A stretch of DNA of 62,808 nt from an uncultured Acidobacteriaceae bacterium (GTDB lineage Bacteria > Acidobacteriota > Terriglobia > Terriglobales > Acidobacteriaceae), in NCBI GenBank assembly GCA_903904755.1, contig CAIVDV010000032.1:1-62808 (forward strand), written 5' to 3'. Under the pieces are notes generated by a model that saw only the letters and a list, made by a program, of their open reading frames with translations, did not search any database and was not told the DNA's origin. The stretch's first letter is position 1; the number at the start of each line of letters is the position of its first letter. The position numbers and the translations under genes are program-made. This document shows, piece by piece, positions 59,849 through 62,808 of the stretch.

Positions 59849-61039
59849 TCAGCGCACCAGTGCAGACGGGTTCGTCCGCAGGAACTCCTCTACCGGAATC
59901 CCCCCTGTCCCCACCAGCAGCTTCTTCGTCCGACCAAACGCCTTCTCAAACGCCGCCATCCCCGGCAGGCTGGTGCGATGGTTCCCCGCCTTCACCTCAA
60001 TCGCCAGCGTCTCCTGCCCTCTCCGCAGCACAAAGTCCACCTCCCGGCTCGCCTCCCGCCAGTAATGCAGCTCGTAGTCGCCGCTCAGCGCGCCGTTGGC
60101 CAGGTGCGCCCCCACCGCCGACTCCACCACCCGTCCCCACAGCTCCGGGTTGGCTCGCGTCCGCTCAAACCCCAGGCTCCCAAACGCCGTCATCAGCGCG
60201 TTGTTCATCACCTCCAGCTTCGGGCTGCTCGCCCGCTGCCGCACCGCATTCCCCGTATACTTCGGCAGCCCGGTCAGCATACCCGCCCCTGAAAGCAACT
60301 CCAGATAGTGCCCCAGCGTCGTCGTATTCCCCGCATCCTGCAACTGTCCCAGCATCTTCTGGAAGCTCAGAATCTGCGCCGAATACTCGCATCCCAGCCG
60401 AAACAACTGCCGCAGCAGCGCCGGCTTGTCCACCCGCGTCATCAGCAGAATGTCCCGGGAAACCGTCGTCTCAATCAGCGAATCCAGCAGGTACCGCCGC
60501 CACCGGTCCTCATCCCCCATCAGCGACGCTGCACCCGGATACCCGCCAAAGTAGATGTACTCATCCAGCGTCACTCCAAACGCCTCCGCCATCTCCCCGT
60601 AGCTCCAGTGCGGCACCCGAACCATCTCAAACCGCCCTGCCAGGCTCTCCACCAGCCCCCGCTCTACCAGCAGCGGCGACGACCCCAGAATCACAATCCG
60701 CAAGTCCAGCCCGGCAAAGCTGTCGTCATCCCACAGCCGCTTCACCGCATCACTCCACCCGGCAACCTTCTGCACCTCGTCCAGCACCAGCAGCCATCGC
60801 CCTGCAGCCCGGCAACGCAGCCGCGCCGCTTCCCACTGCTGCTCCACCCACAGCCCGTCATTTGGCACCGGCGAGTCCGCAGTCACATACGTACTGTTCT
60901 CCCCAAATGCCGCAATCAACTGCCGCACCAGCGTCGTCTTCCCCACCTGGCGCGCACCCGCCACCACCTGCAGGAAGCGGCGAGGCTCCTGCATCCGCGC
61001 AATCAGCTTCTCCAACACCGGCCGAACAAAAACTGCCAT
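59849..61039 (-). CDS. AAA ATPase with DUF4143 domain
   Basis: 396 residues. Walker A GARQVGKTTLVRQ, Walker B WLLVLDEVQKV, an arginine/sensor region, and a C-terminal DUF4143 nuclease-like part (WGRVVESAVGAHLANGAL...VDFVLRRGQETLAIEVKAG, with the D-ExK type pattern). A common acidobacterial stand-alone family; function unknown. A pair of TACTCA...TGAGTA palindromes lies 100 bases upstream. Confidence 0.92.
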   Translation of the reverse strand: MAVFVRPVLEKLIARMQEPRRFLQVVAGARQVGKTTLVRQLIAAFGENSTYVTADSPVPNDGLWVEQQWEAARLRCRAAGRWLLVLDEVQKVAGWSDAVKRLWDDDSFAGLDLRIVILGSSPLLVERGLVESLAGRFEMVRVPHWSYGEMAEAFGVTLDEYIYFGGYPGAASLMGDEDRWRRYLLDSLIETTVSRDILLMTRVDKPALLRQLFRLGCEYSAQILSFQKMLGQLQDAGNTTTLGHYLELLSGAGMLTGLPKYTGNAVRQRASSPKLEVMNNALMTAFGSLGFERTRANPELWGRVVESAVGAHLANGALSGDYELHYWREASREVDFVLRRGQETLAIEVKAGNHRTSLPGMAAFEKAFGRTKKLLVGTGGIPVEEFLRTNPSALVR

Positions 61040-61137
61040 CCCTCACCTCCTCCCTCGTGCCCCGCCCACTCACCATCCCAATCAAAACCCATCATTGCGA
61101 CACGCATCTCAATTTAACTCATCATAACATTCATTTT

Positions 61138-61177
61138 TACTCATTACACTGAGTATTTTTACTCAATACACTGAGTA
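61138..61177. promoter_or_regulatory. Tandem palindromes upstream of the AAA gene
   Basis: TACTCA-TTACAC-TGAGTA (61138-61155) and TACTCA-ATACAC-TGAGTA (61160-61177), period 22 bases, about two helical turns, in an AT-rich gap of 270 bases between divergent genes. Likely a regulator binding site. The protein that would bind it is not obvious nearby. Confidence 0.7.
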
Positions 61178-61309
61178 TTTCCAAAACACACCAATAAACT
61201 CAGCCTTTTGAAGCACTTACAGTCATCATCCAGTTCCACCACCTGCCCCTGCCACCCCGCCCACCTGCCCCCTCCCACACAGTGCTAAAGTGGTTTCTTT
61301 GAGGCTCCC

Positions 61310-61801
61310 ATGACCACCCAATCCGATCTCGACCGCATCTCCCTCCAGGAATCCACCCTCCGCTTTCCCCGCTTCGACGAAGCCACCGCCTGGGCCCTCG
61401 GCTCCCGCCTTCGCACCCTAGCCGTCGAGCGCTCCCTCCCCGTCGTCATCGACGTCCGCCGCTTCGGCCAGCCACTCTTCTACGCCGCCCTCCCCGGCAC
61501 CACCCCCGACAACCCCGAGTGGGTCCGCCGCAAATCCAACCTCACCGCACGCTTCCTCCGCAGCTCCTACGCCATTGGCATCTCCCTCCAGCTCGCCGGC
61601 TCCACCCTCACCGAAAAATACGGCCTCTCCGCCACCGACTTCGTCTCCCACGGCGGCTGCTTCCCCATCCACGTCATCCACGCCGGCGTCCTCGGCTCCG
61701 TCACCGTCTCCGGACTGCCCCAGCGCCAGGACCACGAGCTCGTCGTCGAAGCCCTCTGCCTTGAACTCGGCCACGACTACTCCACCCTCCGCCTCGACTA
61801 A
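61310..61801 (+). CDS. UPF0303/haem-degrading domain protein
   Basis: 163 residues; GAGG upstream. Pattern: FDEATAWALGSRLRTLAVERSLPVVIDVRRFGQPLFYAALPGTTPDNPEWVRRKSNLTARF and YGLSATDFVSHGGCFPIHVIHAGVLGSVTVSGLPQRQDHELVVEAL, as in the YbcW/UPF0303 group (PF03928-like). Role unknown; transcribed toward the ABC ATPase, 36 bases away. Confidence 0.9.
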   Translation: MTTQSDLDRISLQESTLRFPRFDEATAWALGSRLRTLAVERSLPVVIDVRRFGQPLFYAALPGTTPDNPEWVRRKSNLTARFLRSSYAIGISLQLAGSTLTEKYGLSATDFVSHGGCFPIHVIHAGVLGSVTVSGLPQRQDHELVVEALCLELGHDYSTLRLD

Positions 61802-61837
61802 CTCCCCCCCCTACACCGCCCCATATACAATCATTCC

Positions 61838-62545
61838 GTGGACGCCAAACAAACTCCCATCATCCAGGCCGAAAGCCTCACCAAAACCTACCGCTCCGGA
61901 CGCATCGAAGTTCCCGCCGTCCGCGGTGTCTCCTTCTCCATCCAGCGCGGCGAGTTTGTCGCCATCGTCGGCCCCTCCGGCTCCGGCAAATCCACCCTCT
62001 TCTACCTTCTCGGTGGCCTCACCCACGCCACCGCCGGCCGCGTCATCATCGACGGAATCGATTTCGGCTCCCTCTCTGACGCCGAGCGCACCCGCCTCCG
62101 CAAGCAGCGCATCGGCTTCGTCTTCCAGCGCTTCAATCTCCTCCCGGCCCTCACCGCTCTCGGCAATATTGAAGTCGCCCACATGATCGCCGGCCCCAAA
62201 GGCCCAATGGACCGCGCCTACCTCGACTCCCTCAGTCAGATGCTCGGCATCCAGGGCCGGCTTGACCACCACCCCTCCGAGCTCTCCGGCGGAGAACAGC
62301 AGCGCGTCGCCATCGCACGAGCACTCATCACCCGCCCCGCCATCATCCTCGCCGACGAGCCCACCGGCAACCTCGACACCAAAAACTCCGACGCCGTCCT
62401 CTCCATGCTCCAGCGCTCCAACCGCGAGCTCGGCCAGACCATCCTCATGATCACCCACAACATGGAAGCCGCAGCCATCGCCGACCGCATCCTCCAGGTC
62501 CGCGACGGCGCCATCGTCAGTGACACCGCCACCGCAAAGGCCTGA
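61838..62545 (+). CDS. ABC transporter ATPase (LolD/MacB type)
   Basis: 235 residues from GTG 61838. Walker A GPSGSGKST, Q-loop FVFQRFNLLP, signature LSGGEQQR, Walker B IILADEPTGNLD, His loop ITHNMEA. FtsX-fold permeases normally accompany this subtype; none is within the window after it, so it is an orphan here or its partner lies elsewhere. Confidence 0.92.
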   Translation: MDAKQTPIIQAESLTKTYRSGRIEVPAVRGVSFSIQRGEFVAIVGPSGSGKSTLFYLLGGLTHATAGRVIIDGIDFGSLSDAERTRLRKQRIGFVFQRFNLLPALTALGNIEVAHMIAGPKGPMDRAYLDSLSQMLGIQGRLDHHPSELSGGEQQRVAIARALITRPAIILADEPTGNLDTKNSDAVLSMLQRSNRELGQTILMITHNMEAAAIADRILQVRDGAIVSDTATAKA

Positions 62546-62628
62546 ACCGTAACCCTGCCGCGCCGCATCCTGCGCTGCCCCATAAACAGTGCAAATGCCT
62601 CTCCCATCGGCACTTGCCCCTCACTCGT

Positions 62629-62657
62629 TTGACCATACCGGGCCTCCCCGGTATACT
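62629..62657 (+). promoter_or_regulatory. Promoter of tRNA-Gly
   Basis: -35 TTGACC (62629-62634), 17-base spacer, -10 TATACT (62652-62657); transcription would start about 7 bases before the tRNA. Confidence 0.8.
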
Positions 62658-62670
62658 TGAAAAGTACCAA

Positions 62671-62745
62671 GCGGGAGTAGCTCAGTGGTAGAGCATCGCC
62701 TTGCCAAGGCGAGGGTCGCGAGTTCAAATCTCGTCTCCCGCTCCA
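62671..62745 (+). tRNA. tRNA-Gly (anticodon GCC)
   Basis: GCGGGAG/CTCCCGC acceptor stem, D arm AGCTCAGTGGTAGAGC, anticodon stem TCGCC/GGCGA with loop TTGCCAA (anticodon GCC), T arm GCGAGTTCAAATCTCGT, discriminator T and encoded CCA. Nothing supported after it to 62808. Confidence 0.97.
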
Positions 62746-62808
62746 TTCCGCCCTCCGGCGCCAGCCGGATTGGCTACGGCGGTTTGGAGCGAACACCAAT
62801 TGCATAGA

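Overview
The window looks like a chromosomal segment from an acidobacterium, probably class Terriglobia (Acidobacteriaceae-like). This is an inference. It rests on a VWFA-related protein of a type largely confined to Acidobacteriota (39674-40588), a tetraether-synthase-like radical SAM protein (33354-35447), many secreted M28 peptidases, GC-rich coding sequence and dense intergenic hairpin repeats. No phage, insertion sequence, CRISPR array or rRNA was seen.

Layout. 0.5-2.7 kb: LOG-family protein and a secreted M28 peptidase. 2.7-5.2 kb (minus): two TSUP transporters, a SemiSWEET-like protein and a DUF971 protein, closely packed. 5.3-9.3 kb: secreted FKBP isomerase, an orphan oligopeptide-type ABC ATPase with a YciI protein, a small cytochrome c and an MFS transporter. 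9.3-11.0 kb: a simple-repeat tract and a sucrose phosphorylase. 11.2-13.2 kb: an XRE regulator with a membrane partner, then a TraB/GumN protein. 13.4-18.7 kb: M28 peptidase, acyltransferase, folP and small proteins. 18.7-21.4 kb: ABM monooxygenase, purA and mutM. 21.4-22.7 kb: a gene-poor stretch with repeats and a possible structured RNA. 22.7-31 kb: a pseudo-receiver protein, HIT and M48 proteins, a secreted TldD/TldE-like pair, an RlpA lipoprotein and small genes. 31-35.5 kb: diguanylate cyclase and the Tes-like radical SAM enzyme. 35.5-37.6 kb: a repeat array, a DUF4160/DUF2442 pair, a PH-like membrane protein and a DinB protein. 37.6-40.6 kb (minus): a CcmH-like protein, a DUF5666-like protein, cytochrome c, a Cys-rich secreted protein and the VWFA protein. 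40.7-46.3 kb: SnoaL-like protein, outer-membrane barrel, mutY, M28 peptidase, zinc ribbon and OsmC. 46.4 kb: tRNA-Leu(CAG). 46.5-50.1 kb (minus): TetR-controlled DevCA/HlyD-type export operon. 50.2-59.8 kb (plus): YkgJ protein, then an aromatic amino acid cluster (trpC, trpF, cupin, patatin, trpB, trpA, chorismate mutase, DAHP synthase, prephenate dehydrogenase). 59.8-62.8 kb: AAA/DUF4143 protein, UPF0303 protein, an ABC ATPase and tRNA-Gly(GCC).

Two features run through the whole window. First, the plus strand is C-rich whichever strand carries the gene: plus-strand genes favour codons ending in C (GCC, CTC, ACC) and minus-strand genes favour codons ending in G (GCG, CTG, ACG). This suggests strong replication-strand skew and explains the many long antisense reading frames. 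Second, a composite hairpin family (a GGGTGCCCC...GGGTGGGA hairpin followed by an ATCGAGC-GCA-GCTCGAT palindrome, sometimes preceded by CTTTTG/CCTTTG runs) recurs just downstream of plus-strand genes, always in the same orientation.

The best candidates for new biology are the Tes-like enzyme (membrane-spanning lipids), the secreted TldD/TldE-like pair, the disordered-plus-pseudo-receiver protein, the composite repeat family and the structured element near 21.7-22.0 kb.
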